Shown one piece after another: positions 22,965 to 33,506 of a stretch of DNA of 64,000 nucleotides. The notes under the pieces were generated by a model. The model searched no databases and was not told the DNA's origin. It was given only the letters and a program-made list of their open reading frames with translations. This stretch comes from Rhabditoides inermis (Eukaryota; Nematoda; Chromadorea; Rhabditida; Rhabditidae): positions 309,501 to 373,500 of the forward strand of contig CAWZYM010000224.1 of assembly GCA_963966185.1 (NCBI GenBank), read 5' to 3'. Position 1 is the first letter of the stretch; each line of letters begins with the position of its first letter. The position numbers were made by a program, and so were the translations under genes.

Positions 22965-24123
22965 TGAATTAAAAGAAAAAAAACACAAGAAGTGCAGGTG
23001 GGACGACGTGTGAGAGACGACCTGACTCTCCAGTCATGATGCACGAATCCGAGACGACGGGAAACCGCTAGAACCAGCCCTGACGAGCTCTCTAAACCGC
23101 CCGCATCCCTCACTCTCACTCACTCACTTGTATTTGTCACTTGTATTTGTATTCCTACAAGTATTTCTATTTGTATTCCTCACTTGTATTTGTATCTTGT
23201 AGATTTTGCTTTCGAGCATAAAAAAGAGAGTATCGGGCATAGTCTCCCTTTGTCCCTCGTCCATAGTCGTTCTTGCAGAGCTCAAGCCTCAAGAGTCTCT
23301 TGAAAAAGTTGTGATCCTTTTATCTTTTGTTCATTCAGGAAAATTCTTTATTTTCTATGTCTTTTTTCCAAATAAGCTCCAGTCGCTTCTCTCCAAAGAA
23401 GTGCAAACTATTTGCTATTTCAGAACATCGCGTGAGAAAAGAACCCACATACGAGGGCAATTCACACAGCGTTATCCTTATTCTAAAACAACAACACCGA
23501 CAACTTGCCTCTTTCCTCCTGAAGCTGCGTACTTCAAGCATTTGACTTGGTAATCCCAAACACAGAAAACATGAGATGTGCGTTTTGGTTTGGAATGGAT
23601 TACATTCATAAAACAAAAGTATAAATAATACAAAACTTCTAATAAAATTTCATTTCACGATTCGCAGGAGAGAAACACTGAAGTGTGCAAGTGTGTACTA
23701 GAGCAGAAGCGTAGTAAGTAATACCTTTCTGTTTTGTTGTTGCCAGTTTTGGGTTGCGCCTTGTGTGAAACAGTTTAGAAATTCTGCGTTAGGTTTTAAC
23801 AGTTTTGATATTATGGAATGTTCAGGACTTCTTTAATCGTGTGATGTTACGAGCTTTTTGATAGTCCACTGTCAACGAGATTGCATCAAGGAAACCACAA
23901 AACACAAAGAGAATACCTTTCAACTTGTTTCGATGATGTGATAAAATCACTTATCAGTAAAAAGGGTTTCATGACAGGGTTTCAAAAACATACGGCTCTG
24001 ACGTCTTGAAACGAATTTATTCAGATCAAGCATGTCAATAGTACGTCTCGTCGTCGCTCGAGATCGTCGCGTGTGTGGTATCAAGAGAGCATTCGACCAC
24101 CAGCCAGCAGGAAGTGGTCCGCT

Positions 24124-24817
24124 CTACCCCCTCATTCTCGGGTGGAGTTGCATTGGCTGGAAACGGGAAGCGGTGTGCTCAACAGAGAATGCGGCCGGAG
24201 AACGCACCTGCAAAGTGGAAGGAAAATATTCGATTTTATCATGTGTTTTTGCTTTTCAACTGTGGACGATTCTACGATTTTTTGACTGTGTGTCTGAAAA
24301 CTTCGTTTTTAGCTATTAAAACTTGTGAGAACTTGAGAGTGAGGTTGTCTCTGGAGAGAATCTGCGCTTGACAAGGCGATATTATTAGAAGAGAAAGAAA
24401 TAAAGTAAGACGGAGATGAAGGGAGACAAAGATATGCGTTGAGATATTACTTCACTGGGACAGAGAGTAGAAAGAAGCTACATACGTCACTTCCTGTAAT
24501 CATGTCCTAACCTGAATTTGACAGGGTTTATTTATAGTATGTTTGATGTACTTTTATAATTATAATCGACAATTTCAGAACTCTGTGCCTATCAGATCAG
24601 ACACATTTCTTGTATCACAAATCCATAAACTCATGAATACTCTTTTTTTTATATGAGTGAATGAGTGGAACATACTTTTGGAAACGTTGTTTTTATTTAT
24701 CCGTACTTACCTCTCTCATAGGCTGAAACTCGAGGTCATCAATCCAGTTGAGTCCGAAAACATTGGGACGAGCGGAAACCTAAACGAAATATCTCTTTTT
24801 CTCTCTCTCTCTTTCTT

Positions 24818-24859
<42 letters not shown>

Positions 24860-24919
24860 CTCTCTCTCAGAACTCACCACAGCAAGCATGCAAGCAAACA
24901 GAACGGCGAGCAATCGCAT
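24124..24919 (-). CDS. small secreted peptide precursor, copy 1 (3 exons, 64 aa)
   Basis: Exons 24919-24878, 24779-24711 and 24207-24124 join in phase 0 to 64 residues. The first 17 (MRLLAVLFACMLAVVSA) are a clear signal peptide with likely cleavage after SA. The mature part repeats FQPM twice (FQPMREVR and RFQPMQLHP) and ends HPRMRG before TAG; a C-terminal Gly preceded by Arg could be an amidation context. No Cys in the mature part. Intron 1 holds a CT repeat. The coding sequence predicts the same protein as copy 2 at 34.5 kb. The family is not recognised; a neuropeptide-like or other short secreted factor is an inference. Confidence 0.6.
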
Positions 24920-25854
24920 GGTCGATTGAAATGTTTTACCTAAAAGACAAAACTGAAAAACACACACGACTAACGGAAATGAAACCGTACACCCAACGCA
25001 ATAAAGGATTCTCTTTCGAAAAGTACGTAAGTAAAGAGAAGAGGTTTGTCTGGATCTGATTCAACAAAAGCACATGCATAAAATCTCTTTGCAGCTGACT
25101 AAAATATCAAAACAAACCTGCTCTTTCGAATTTATGAAAATAGAACATAAATATTATGCATTATAATAATTTATTTACAGTGAATTATAATAAAAATTTG
25201 GCCTATTTCACAGTCACCTCAGATTATATATTTTTAATGTTTAAAAACACATTTTAGAGTGATTCGAAAGAGCAGGTTTGTTTTGATATTTTAGTCAGCT
25301 GCAAAGAGATTTTATGCATGTGCTTTTGTTGAATCAGATCCAGACAAACCTCTTCTCTTTACTTACGTACTTTTCGAAAGAGAATGGATGTCCTTTTCTC
25401 AAATTTCGAAGAAATTTTTTTCACATTGGTGAATTACGAAAATAAAATATACATATTACAAACTCACTAGTCAGAATGTCATGATTGAAAATACAAATAA
25501 CTTATACAACAATACTACAGTAATATTCACTGGTTTGAAATTATAATTTATAAAATAGTTTCTGTGATTCCCGCTTTTTTGAAACTGATAGATCATGTGT
25601 TGCCGAACAATGTTGTGTTATATAACGAATGTATCTCAATTAGAAACCTTCGATATAGCTTGGTCTAATCGCTCACGCCTCTGCCGGTCGCTCATTGACG
25701 CGCGCTACACACGTTACAAATTTCTCTCTTCTTCCCTTCATCTCCTAAGCAGTTCCATTACCTAGCAAGTAATTAGCTAGTCGAAATGAAATTCTATTTG
25801 GATCAGATGACGTCACAGACTTCTGACTAGAGGCTCACGAAAGTTGTGAAGGTG

Positions 25855-25945
25855 GTCGTCACTCCACCGTGACTAGCGGTACATCATTGGCCGCCAAGAG
25901 GATTGAACTCGGGACCGCATGATAGCTGCGCGCACATATACTGCG
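25855..25945 (-). mobile_element. tRNA-like SINE head
   Basis: Reverse strand GGCTAGCGCAGTATATG (A-box) and GAGTTCAATCC (B-box), with CAT in the anticodon-loop position, resemble tRNA-Met. Acceptor-stem pairing is poor, so it is not called as a tRNA. Confidence 0.5.
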
Positions 25946-26137
25946 CTAGCCACCCCATATTCTCAAAGAAGTTTCATCATGATGTGGAATAGCTCAAGTG
26001 GTAGGGTGAGGGCGTACTGGTACTAACCAGGTGCGTTCGTTCTTCATATCTGCCTGTTTGTTTTGCGAATGTTTTGCGAATGTTTGTAAATGGATTCGAA
26101 TGTTGCTTTTAGAATCATTTATGTATGCACATACGTA

Positions 26138-26276
26138 CATTAGATTTTGAGCCACAATGACTACAGAGTGCGGGTGAGGCGCGGTGGGATGCGGGTGGGA
26201 TGCGGGTGGCTGACGACTAGTTGACGGCCCGCGCCCCACCTGCACCCCACCCGCACTCTGTAGTCAGTGCACTAAA
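26138..26276. repeat. inverted repeat around CTCTGTAGTC
   Basis: GACTACAGAGTGCGGGTG at the left is the exact complement of CACCCGCACTCTGTAGTC at the right. Repeated GTGGGATGCGG units lie inside. Confidence 0.8.
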
Positions 26277-26800
26277 ATCTCGGTCATGAATTGTAATTGC
26301 AGAGCCGAGTGCGTTAAACTGATCTTCCTTAATATATGTTAATGGCAGTATTACTGTTAGAATTGGGAAGTTGTGGCACAGAGATCAAAGCAGCCTCACC
26401 CGCACTGCTCTGCTCTTCCGCTATTCGCACGTTCTTTAACTGCCGAGCGCTCTCACTCGCCCTCTCCTCACCGATCGATCCATTTGATTTCAGGCCGGCT
26501 GCCCATTCTAGCTCTAGTCTCTAATCGCATGAGAAAGAGAGAGCGCGCAGAGAGCGTGCGCGAGTGAGAGAATCAGAGGTCAGAGAGAGAAAGAGAGTGG
26601 CTGATCGAAAAGCGGGGCATGCTCGGCTGGAAGAAGAGAGAGAGCGCGCAGAGAGCGTACGCTCGTGAGAGAGCCAAGAGGCCGGGATGTGAGAGTGGTT
26701 GAGCGAGAGGCGGGGCATGAGCGTTTGGCCAATCAGATTGCACTGACAGTGGGCCGAGCGACCAATGAGCGCAGAGTGCAGTGGGCGGAGCTTACGTGAT

Positions 26801-26802
<2 letters not shown>

Positions 26803-26836
<34 letters not shown>
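26803..26836. repeat. (CGT)n microsatellite
   Basis: About eleven CGT units. No frame through it looks coding. Confidence 0.9.
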
Positions 26837-27529
26837 AAACACGTTTAGTGGCAGAATGAGCGAAAAGTTGTTTTGGATATTTTGGAAGCCTCAACCGATA
26901 TTTATTTTTTATGTATCATACTCATAAGTCTTGTCAAATGATATTCTAACAAAAAAAACACATACTATGGAGTATATCGTATTGGGATAGAGGAAATTGA
27001 GTATGCCTTGGGGGTGACGCGCTGCGCGCGTCAAAGATCAAGACAAACGGGCGGCGCTGCGCGCCGCCCTCAATTTGTGTGAGAAGTCAGGGAATTCCTC
27101 CGATTCTTCCGATAGACGCTGTGAAATAAGAAATTGTTTGCGTGACTCGTCGTTTAATGAAATCGTCCAGACAAAAGTAAGAGAAGCAAAACAGAACACA
27201 CTATATCCTTTGGATGAATGGACGTTGAGTCATTTGCATTACTTATGGTAGAAGGTATAGAAAACAAACAACTGACTTTCAATGGTTTCGAAAAGTGAAT
27301 GAGTGAGTGAGTTGCGTCCCCTACAAAGGATTGAAGTTTGAAAGGCCGGCGCAAAACTCAGAGATCAAGCTTGCAACAATTGGTTGAAAAGTTCAATGTT
27401 TGAAGCGATTAGTGCATAGAAATGTTGAATAAAAAACGCTTGCGTAAGCAACGGCGATTTAGAGTGAATGCATGAGACTCGCAAACTCTACCAGGATGGG
27501 TCGAGGAGGCGGAGAAAGGAAAGCTCCCA

Positions 27530-28333
27530 GTGATTGCCTCTCTCTCTATTCGCCAAACGCAGCGCTCTACCCTCTCACCTCGCTTTGATTATGCCAAGGC
27601 GGACTGGCCCGCCATCAACTCGCGCATTGCCTCCATTGACTGGACTCTCACATTCGCCGGACGGACACTCGCTGAGTGTTGCAGTTTGTTCCAAGATTGT
27701 GTCGCATCCTGTCAATTGGACTATATTCCACTGAAACCGCAGCGCAGTAACAGCCAGAAAGCTCCAGCATATATCCAGCGTCTGAGTGCGAAAGCGACGC
27801 GCCTTGCCGCCAGGCGACCCTATTCCCGCGACACTAAACGAGCACAGAAAGATCTGAGACGCGCGCTGTACGCATGGAACACCAAGCTTGAGTCGAGTCT
27901 GCTCTCTAAGGGACAGAGAAAATTCTTTCAACACGTTCGATCTAGGCTGAACCCCGCAGATGGAATCGGCCCAATAAGCTCTGCTGATGGCGTGTACATT
28001 CATGATGAGAGTGAGAAGGCAGAGGCTTTTTCAGAGTACTTTGACTCAGTGTATTCTAATCTACCAATCCCGTCTGGTGCGCCACTCACTGATTCTTCCC
28101 ATTCAATCAATCAATTTCACATTACCCACATTCTCATTGCCAAAACAATACGCTCACTCGCGCCAAAAATCAATACGTCACCAGATGGGATAACGCATAT
28201 TTTCTTGAAGCACACTGTAGACTCTGTAGTCACTCCAATCTTTCTCCTCTTCCAGCAGTCTCTTTCCGCGTGTGTCGTTCCTCCTATATGGAAGATAGGG
28301 TATGTGAGACCCATCCACAAGGGTGTAACATGA
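27530..28333 (+). pseudogene. non-LTR retrotransposon ORF2 fragment (pre-RT region)
   Basis: A 267-codon open stretch corresponds to the linker between endonuclease and reverse transcriptase plus the start of RT in CR1/Jockey-type LINEs: KFFQHVRSRLNP, AFSEYFDSVYSN, SPDGITHIFLKHTV, then PPIWKIGYVRPIHKG and a stop. The palm motifs (FADD-type box, GxPQG) are missing. It adjoins the end of segmental duplication copy 1 at 27515. The sequence to 29353 shows only short GGGCCCAC-rich stretches and no gene. Confidence 0.8.
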
Positions 28334-29353
28334 GAAATCGATGTCTGGGGTCCTAACTAGGATATCCTATCAATTTGGTTCGGATCCGCGAGTGTGGCTC
28401 TAACGACACTCCTCGTCAAAACATGTCTTTCTCTTTGTTTTTGATGAAATTGGCGAAATATGTAGGAATATATCGTGTTTAGGCCCACACGGTCCCACAC
28501 CGGAAAAATCAAAATCAAAATTTCAAAATTCTGTGAACGCAGATCGATGCGGAATGCTTTTCTCATTATGCACACAAAATTTCATGAGAAAAAATTTCGA
28601 TATGATCGAATACGGGGCGCGGGCCCACTCGGGCCCACACCGGGGGCACTCGGGCCCACACTTTTGCTATTCCATGTGGCGAGTAGTGTAAGTATGTAGT
28701 TGTATTGACAGAAGTGCATCTTTTCCATTATATTTTCAAATCCCGGTGATAACTCAACTTTGAATATCAGACTGCAGAGTGTAAACTCCCTTTAATAGTG
28801 TTCTTCCTGAAATATGGAGAAAAAATTGTAGTGGCTGTGGTAGTGTATTAAATTGCAGATTAAAGACCCAGTGGCCAATTTCTGGCTTTTTTAATCACGC
28901 ATGCGTCACAAAACGTTATTCAAATACAGGATACAGGTGGAACAAAAAATCTTCGTGCGTGCGGTGATCGGAAGCGTTCAGCAGACCGCTCTGAACGCAT
29001 ATTTCGTAATTCCCGCCACTCTGCGCTCTATTTTCCTTGAGTGCTCTCTCGCACTCTCTCGCATGTGACATCGAAGGACCGATGAGCGGACGGCAGAGAG
29101 CAAATAGGCCTCTGTATCTTTAAAACAGTACAATCAAAAAGGCGCTGCTGCCCTCTCCACTTTGTGAACAACGAACTGATAATTACTACTTATGTACTTA
29201 AGAGTAACGGTTCCAGTTTCAGTTTCAGCTATCGAATTTCAGCCAGTGCGAGAGGTACGAATCTACGAATAAATACAAAATAAAAATGTACAAGAGTACA
29301 TTACATACATATTGACGACATAGGAAATTGGCCTAACAACACAGGAAGTTATC

Positions 29354-31552
29354 CTAATTTGAAAGCGTGGTTCGAACAATAAATAATTTATACGGGTTTT
29401 TAACAACTCGTGCAAGATAAAAACATATGTACAAACATGACAAGATAGGAAAAATATACAACAAAACGAATCTCAAATGGGGAGCCACCGTTGGAAAGCG
29501 GCAGGGGAAAGCGCAGCAGACGGGGCCATTGTGTTTTGTGTTTAGACAGCTACTAGAAAGGAGGTGAGAAAAGCTAGTGACGCGGACATTGAATACATGT
29601 TCCCGGGCGCTGACTCGGAATCGAGGTCGGACTACCCGTATTTCATGACCGCGTAAACCCCGGGAAGGGCGTAGGTCAAACAACCCTTCCCGGTCAATGG
29701 CGACGAATCCGGCCAGGATCTTGTAGAACATCACGATGTCCTTGACGTGCCGCCGTTGTTGGAGTGAGTGGAGGCCCAGAATCGCGTTGCGATGGTCGGC
29801 TCCATGGCTGACGCTGTTACACCTACCAAGAATGAGTCGGGTGACGTAGTTTTGTACCCTCTTCAGCTGTTTGATGGATGCCTGGTCGTGAGGGTTGAAG
29901 ACGCAGGTACCGTACTCGAGAAGTGGCCGAACATAGGTTGTGTAAATGTCCAGAAGGAACTGCTGATCAGTGGAGACCACCGAGCGATAGATGCAGTAAG
30001 CGCGATTGTAGGCGTTGGCGTAGATCCGATTGCAGTGGCGGCCAAAGTGCAGGTTGGAAGTGATGGTGAATCCCAGGTCGACCATTTCCTCGACAGAGTC
30101 AATGGCGGCGCCGGCCACCAGGTACTGGTGCTTTCGGTTTTTACGCCCAATGTGAAGTACCTTAGTTTTGTGACCAGCGAGGGGAAGTTGCCATGTAAAT
30201 GCCCAGTCGTTGACGACGTTGATAGCGGTCTGGAGGGGTGACCGATCACCGTCAGGAGAGCAGGTGATGTAGACCTTCACATCGTCGGCGTACATCTTGC
30301 AGGTAGCGAGTGGCCGGATGAGCGGGATGAGATCAGCCGAGTAGATGTTGAACAGTATCGGGCCGAGAACGGTTCCCTGTGGAACGCCGGAAGTGATGTC
30401 ACAGGGAGGCGAGAACTGGTCGTTGACGCGTACTTGGAAGGTGCGGCCGGTAATGTAGTTGCGGATCCACTGCACTGTTGCCTCACTAAATCCCAAGGCA
30501 GAGAGCTTGAGAAGCAGCTTGGCGTGGCAGACTCTGTCAAACGCCTTGGCAAAGTCGAAGTAGATGACGTCACAGGTGAGCTGCTTGTCGACTGCGTCCG
30601 TCCAATGATCGAGGCATTCTATCATCTGCAGTTCGGTCGACTTCCGCGATACAAAACCAAACTGCTCCGGCGGAAGAATGGCGCGGGCAGATATGTGACG
30701 TTCCAGGTGGTCCTTCAGAATCTTCTCGAATACCCGACATGCAAACGAGGTACTGGAGATGGGACGATACTTGAGCGGGTCTGTTGCTCCCTTCTCCTTC
30801 GGAATGGCAGTCACATATGACGTCTTCCAGAGAGAAGGTACGACGCCTGTGCAGATGCTAGTGTTGTAGATCATTGCGAGTGGTTCAGCAACAGCTACAG
30901 CAACTCTCTTCAGAAACAGCATCGGTATCCTGTCCGGAGTGAGTGCATGAGAAGTTGACCATCCTTCCATCAGACGACAAATGACGTGAGGAGCGAAATA
31001 GGGCATGGTGGAAGAGGTGTGCTGGGACGGGAAAGGCGGAGCACAGCCATCGTCGACGGTGAAGACTGATTGAAAGGCGGACGCGAGGAGAGACGCCTTT
31101 GCAGAATCCTTGACGACGGGCTTTCCCTCAGAGTCGCGGAGTATAGTGGCCGTGGGCTGGGAGCTGAGTCGACTGTTCACGTAGCGGAAGAAACGGTTGC
31201 GGTCTCCACTTCTAGCGATGGCACGCTCGATCGACTTCTTGTACTTGTTGAGCAGCAGCTTGCTCTTGCGGTCGCACTCCTCGAACTTGAGTTTCCGGGT
31301 ATCGGATGGGTGAGAGAGCCACTCCTGGAGTAGTCGCTCTCTCTGCTCGGTGATGGAGACGAGGTAGGCGGGAACTCGGATGCCGTTCGGTGAGCAGCGC
31401 TTCATCGGCACGTGACGATCAATCATCTGGTAAAGCGTCTCGGCAAAGTAGTTGTACATGTCGTCGGCGGTGGGGAGAGTGAGGAAGAGAGAACTCCATG
31501 GAAGTGCAGCCAGGTGCGAGGCGATCCGGGTGTAGTCTGCGGCCTCAAACAA
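29354..31552 (-). CDS. CR1/Jockey-type LINE reverse transcriptase, 5'-truncated
   Basis: Uninterrupted 732-codon frame. RT boxes in order: PLKYRPISSTSFACRVFEKI, PPEQFGFVSRKST, box A FDFAKAFD (residues about 332-339, catalytic Asp), box B SGVPQGTVLGPILFNIY (about 386), box C YADD (421-424). A C-terminal region with DIYTTYVRPLLEYGTCVF is typical of the clade. The endonuclease domain that should precede RT is absent, so this copy is 5'-truncated; the nominal ATG at 31552 is not the natural start. The frame is intact through the palm, suggesting a recent insertion. The 3' tail recurs at about 54.15-54.29 kb. Confidence 0.9.
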   Translation of the reverse strand: MFEAADYTRIASHLAALPWSSLFLTLPTADDMYNYFAETLYQMIDRHVPMKRCSPNGIRVPAYLVSITEQRERLLQEWLSHPSDTRKLKFEECDRKSKLLLNKYKKSIERAIARSGDRNRFFRYVNSRLSSQPTATILRDSEGKPVVKDSAKASLLASAFQSVFTVDDGCAPPFPSQHTSSTMPYFAPHVICRLMEGWSTSHALTPDRIPMLFLKRVAVAVAEPLAMIYNTSICTGVVPSLWKTSYVTAIPKEKGATDPLKYRPISSTSFACRVFEKILKDHLERHISARAILPPEQFGFVSRKSTELQMIECLDHWTDAVDKQLTCDVIYFDFAKAFDRVCHAKLLLKLSALGFSEATVQWIRNYITGRTFQVRVNDQFSPPCDITSGVPQGTVLGPILFNIYSADLIPLIRPLATCKMYADDVKVYITCSPDGDRSPLQTAINVVNDWAFTWQLPLAGHKTKVLHIGRKNRKHQYLVAGAAIDSVEEMVDLGFTITSNLHFGRHCNRIYANAYNRAYCIYRSVVSTDQQFLLDIYTTYVRPLLEYGTCVFNPHDQASIKQLKRVQNYVTRLILGRCNSVSHGADHRNAILGLHSLQQRRHVKDIVMFYKILAGFVAIDREGLFDLRPSRGLRGHEIRVVRPRFRVSAREHVFNVRVTSFSHLLSSSCLNTKHNGPVCCAFPCRFPTVAPHLRFVLLYIFPILSCLYICFYLARVVKNPYKLFIVRTTLSN

Positions 31553-31679
31553 TGCATTCTGAAATTGTTTTTTTCCTTCATGCTAGTGCCGAAATTAGAG
31601 ATTATACTAACTACAAAACATTCTCATATATGATATAGACTAAGAAATGCTTTCAACGCATGACGTTTGTATGTAGCTA

Positions 31680-31870
31680 CATACAGTCGGGGGCTACGCC
31701 TTTATCTATGAGTCAGCAAGTGTCTGGTCTCGCGCCCCATAGTCACTACAGTATACCGGTCGCTCCCGATCCCGCCACTACCTTCTCGGTCTACCTAGAC
31801 GAGTATACAGTACAAGTACTGTATGTACTGTCTACCTAGACGAGTATATAAGCGCCAACTGCCGCCGCCA
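31680..31870. other. non-coding stretch with direct repeat CTACCTAGACGAGTATA
   Basis: The 17-mer occurs twice around 31794 and 31833, separated by AGTACAAGTACTGTATGTACT-like short palindromes. No gene is seen from 31.6 to 33.5 kb apart from the SINE and AC-rich repeat listed separately. Confidence 0.4.
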
Positions 31871-32002
31871 TCTCAGTCGCAGTTGTTGGAACGACCCCAC
31901 TATGCACCGTACCCATATCACTTTGTTGCTGTGATTTACTCTCTGTATAACTGTTAAGTTATCGGAATACTGTAGTTTGGATGAGGGTTACTATATGTGG
32001 TT

Positions 32003-32304
32003 CTCACTTTTTTTGTATTGTCTAGCAGGTTGAATCCGGGGTCCTCCTAGTCGAGAACAAGATGGGGTTCTTGGATTACGACAACGTCAGCAGAGGTAGT
32101 TGGGTTGGATGGCGTTGGACATCTTGAATTCCGTTCTTGAGTCCGTAGATGGTGCTGTGACGCCTTCTGGCTACCATGAGAGTGGTTTGCCACACCACAG
32201 GGGCTGGGTGAGTTTAACAAGAATGGTTGACTCCGAGGGGGATCGAACCAGCGACCGTGAGATTGAGAGACGAACGCTCTATCCACTGAGCCGCGCCCCC
32301 GGCC
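32003..32304 (-). mobile_element. tRNA-derived SINE, family 2 copy 1
   Basis: The minus strand begins GGCCGGGGGCGCGGCTCAGT with D-arm GGCTCAGTGGATAGAGC and B-box GGTTCGATCCCC. The body ends in ACAATACAAAAAAAG. A near-identical copy lies at 51094-51384. A GTTCTC on each side may be a short target duplication. Confidence 0.8.
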
Positions 32305-32709
32305 GTTCTCTGTTCTCGGAGGACCGCTACCTCTCTACTATTTGTCCTGGACAAGTAATTTCCGAACTAATTTCTTTGTCTATTTTTATAAGTCCTTTCT
32401 TCCTTTCTTTTTTCTTCTAATAATATCTTCTTGTCAAGCGCATATTTTCCAGAGACAATCTCACTCGATCACGTGCTTATATATTTTTATAGCTGAAATA
32501 AATAGTTACCCGAAGCGCCCATAGCTCAGCAAAACTAATGCTACTGCGAGAGACAATGAAAAAAGAGAGACGCGCATTATTGCCGTCTGCGACCTTTCCT
32601 CTCGCCATAGTCTTTTTCCAAAGATTAAAAATGTTGAAGTGTCATTAGGAGAAATACGCGGGCACGGTAAAATCTTTCTATATAATATTTCAGATTTTTG
32701 GGCGAATAG

Positions 32710-32985
32710 GAAATCACACCTTCACACCATCACACCATCATACCATCATACCACTCTCGCAACCCACACCTCCACTCCTGCACACCACCACACCACCCAC
32801 ACAACACATAGGAAATCACACCACCACATCATCCCACCACCACACCACTAACACAACCTAAACCACCATACTACCACACAATCAACATCAGTCGTAGAGA
32901 ATAGTGTGGTTGTGTTAAGTTGGGGTGGTGTGTGATGGTGTTATGTTGTGGTGGTGTGGTGGTGTGATGGTGTGAACTCCATATT
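32710..32985. repeat. CCA/ACC-rich imperfect repeat forming an inverted repeat
   Basis: Left half (CACACCATCATACCACCACACC style) and right half (GGTGTGGTGGTGTGATGGTG style) are complementary, flanked by GATTTTTGGGCGAATAGG and TTGCCAGATTTTTG. It could extrude as a long hairpin. Confidence 0.7.
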
Positions 32986-33506
32986 GCCAGATTTTTGTGT
33001 TACTAAAATGAAGTAGTTATTAGAATTTAGAAAAAAAACTCTTTGAGAAGAGAGCTCTATTAGAAAGAGCACGTGAACTACTTTAAATGACTAGAGCTTT
33101 GATCACTTATTTCCACCGTTTATCCCAAATTGTGCTGCTTACGCGCTATTCGTGCACAAAAAGCTATGGCGTACGAATGGTGCAAAGCGATTTAAACTGG
33201 AGACAGGGGACTTTAGCTATCCAACGCAAGCAATGGTCTGATGTTTTTTTCAATGCCGTTTCCAAATTGTGTACGATTTATTAAAATCCGTAAAAATTGT
33301 TTATTTAGAAATTCAGTTTTCCCGCGAATTAGTTTCTGAAAACAAGGTGTTCCACTCGGTAACACAAGTGAAGATTCATGAAGCTAAGAGTGGTAAAGAG
33401 GGAACAACTGTGCGACACCTACTACACGAAAGGCTAGAGTATACAACTACTAGTGCAACAGATCGCAAATGATAATCCGTTAATCTGAACGGTTTTATTT
33501 GGATGC

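Larger units (their letters stand above)
25006..27072 (+). mobile_element. 2.07-kb inserted element with 5' palindrome and 3' GC hairpin; empty site present
   Basis: Comparison with the uninterrupted duplicate (AAAGGATTTGTGTGAG near 35359) shows an insertion between AAAGGATT and TTTGTGTG. It starts with a palindrome (arms about 25010-25130 and 25262-25384, CTTTCGAAAAGTACGTAAG and inverse). It ends at a hairpin GGGCGGCGC-TGC-GCGCCGCCC followed by TCAA. Inside are a Met-tRNA-like SINE head (25855-25945), a hairpin (26138-26276), a GA-rich duplicated block (26520-26720) and (CGT)n. No transposase frame is seen. The target duplication is at most ATT, or none. A non-autonomous Helitron/Helentron-like element is one possibility. 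Confidence 0.7.
23183..27515. repeat. segmental duplication, copy 1 (interrupted)
   Basis: 23183-25005 and 27073-27515 together match 33507-35822 with few differences. The secreted-peptide gene is included. The extra 25006-27072 is an insertion absent from copy 2. Confidence 0.9.

Noticed and set aside
22784..23110. Minus-strand frames with repeated YVNITPPVP
   Set aside because: They arise from the 39-bp direct repeat; no start, splice or domain support.
29768..30820. Plus-strand frames opposite the LINE reverse transcriptase
   Set aside because: Antisense shadows of an intact RT frame that carries all catalytic motifs.
31877..31990. Spliced-leader or snRNA gene near the AGTATATAAGCGCC sequence
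   Set aside because: A TATA-like stretch is present, but I could not match any SL, U-RNA or 5S sequence.
32230..32304. Functional tRNA gene on the minus strand
   Set aside because: The D-arm is good, but the anticodon and acceptor stems fail and a near-identical dispersed copy exists at 51.3 kb.
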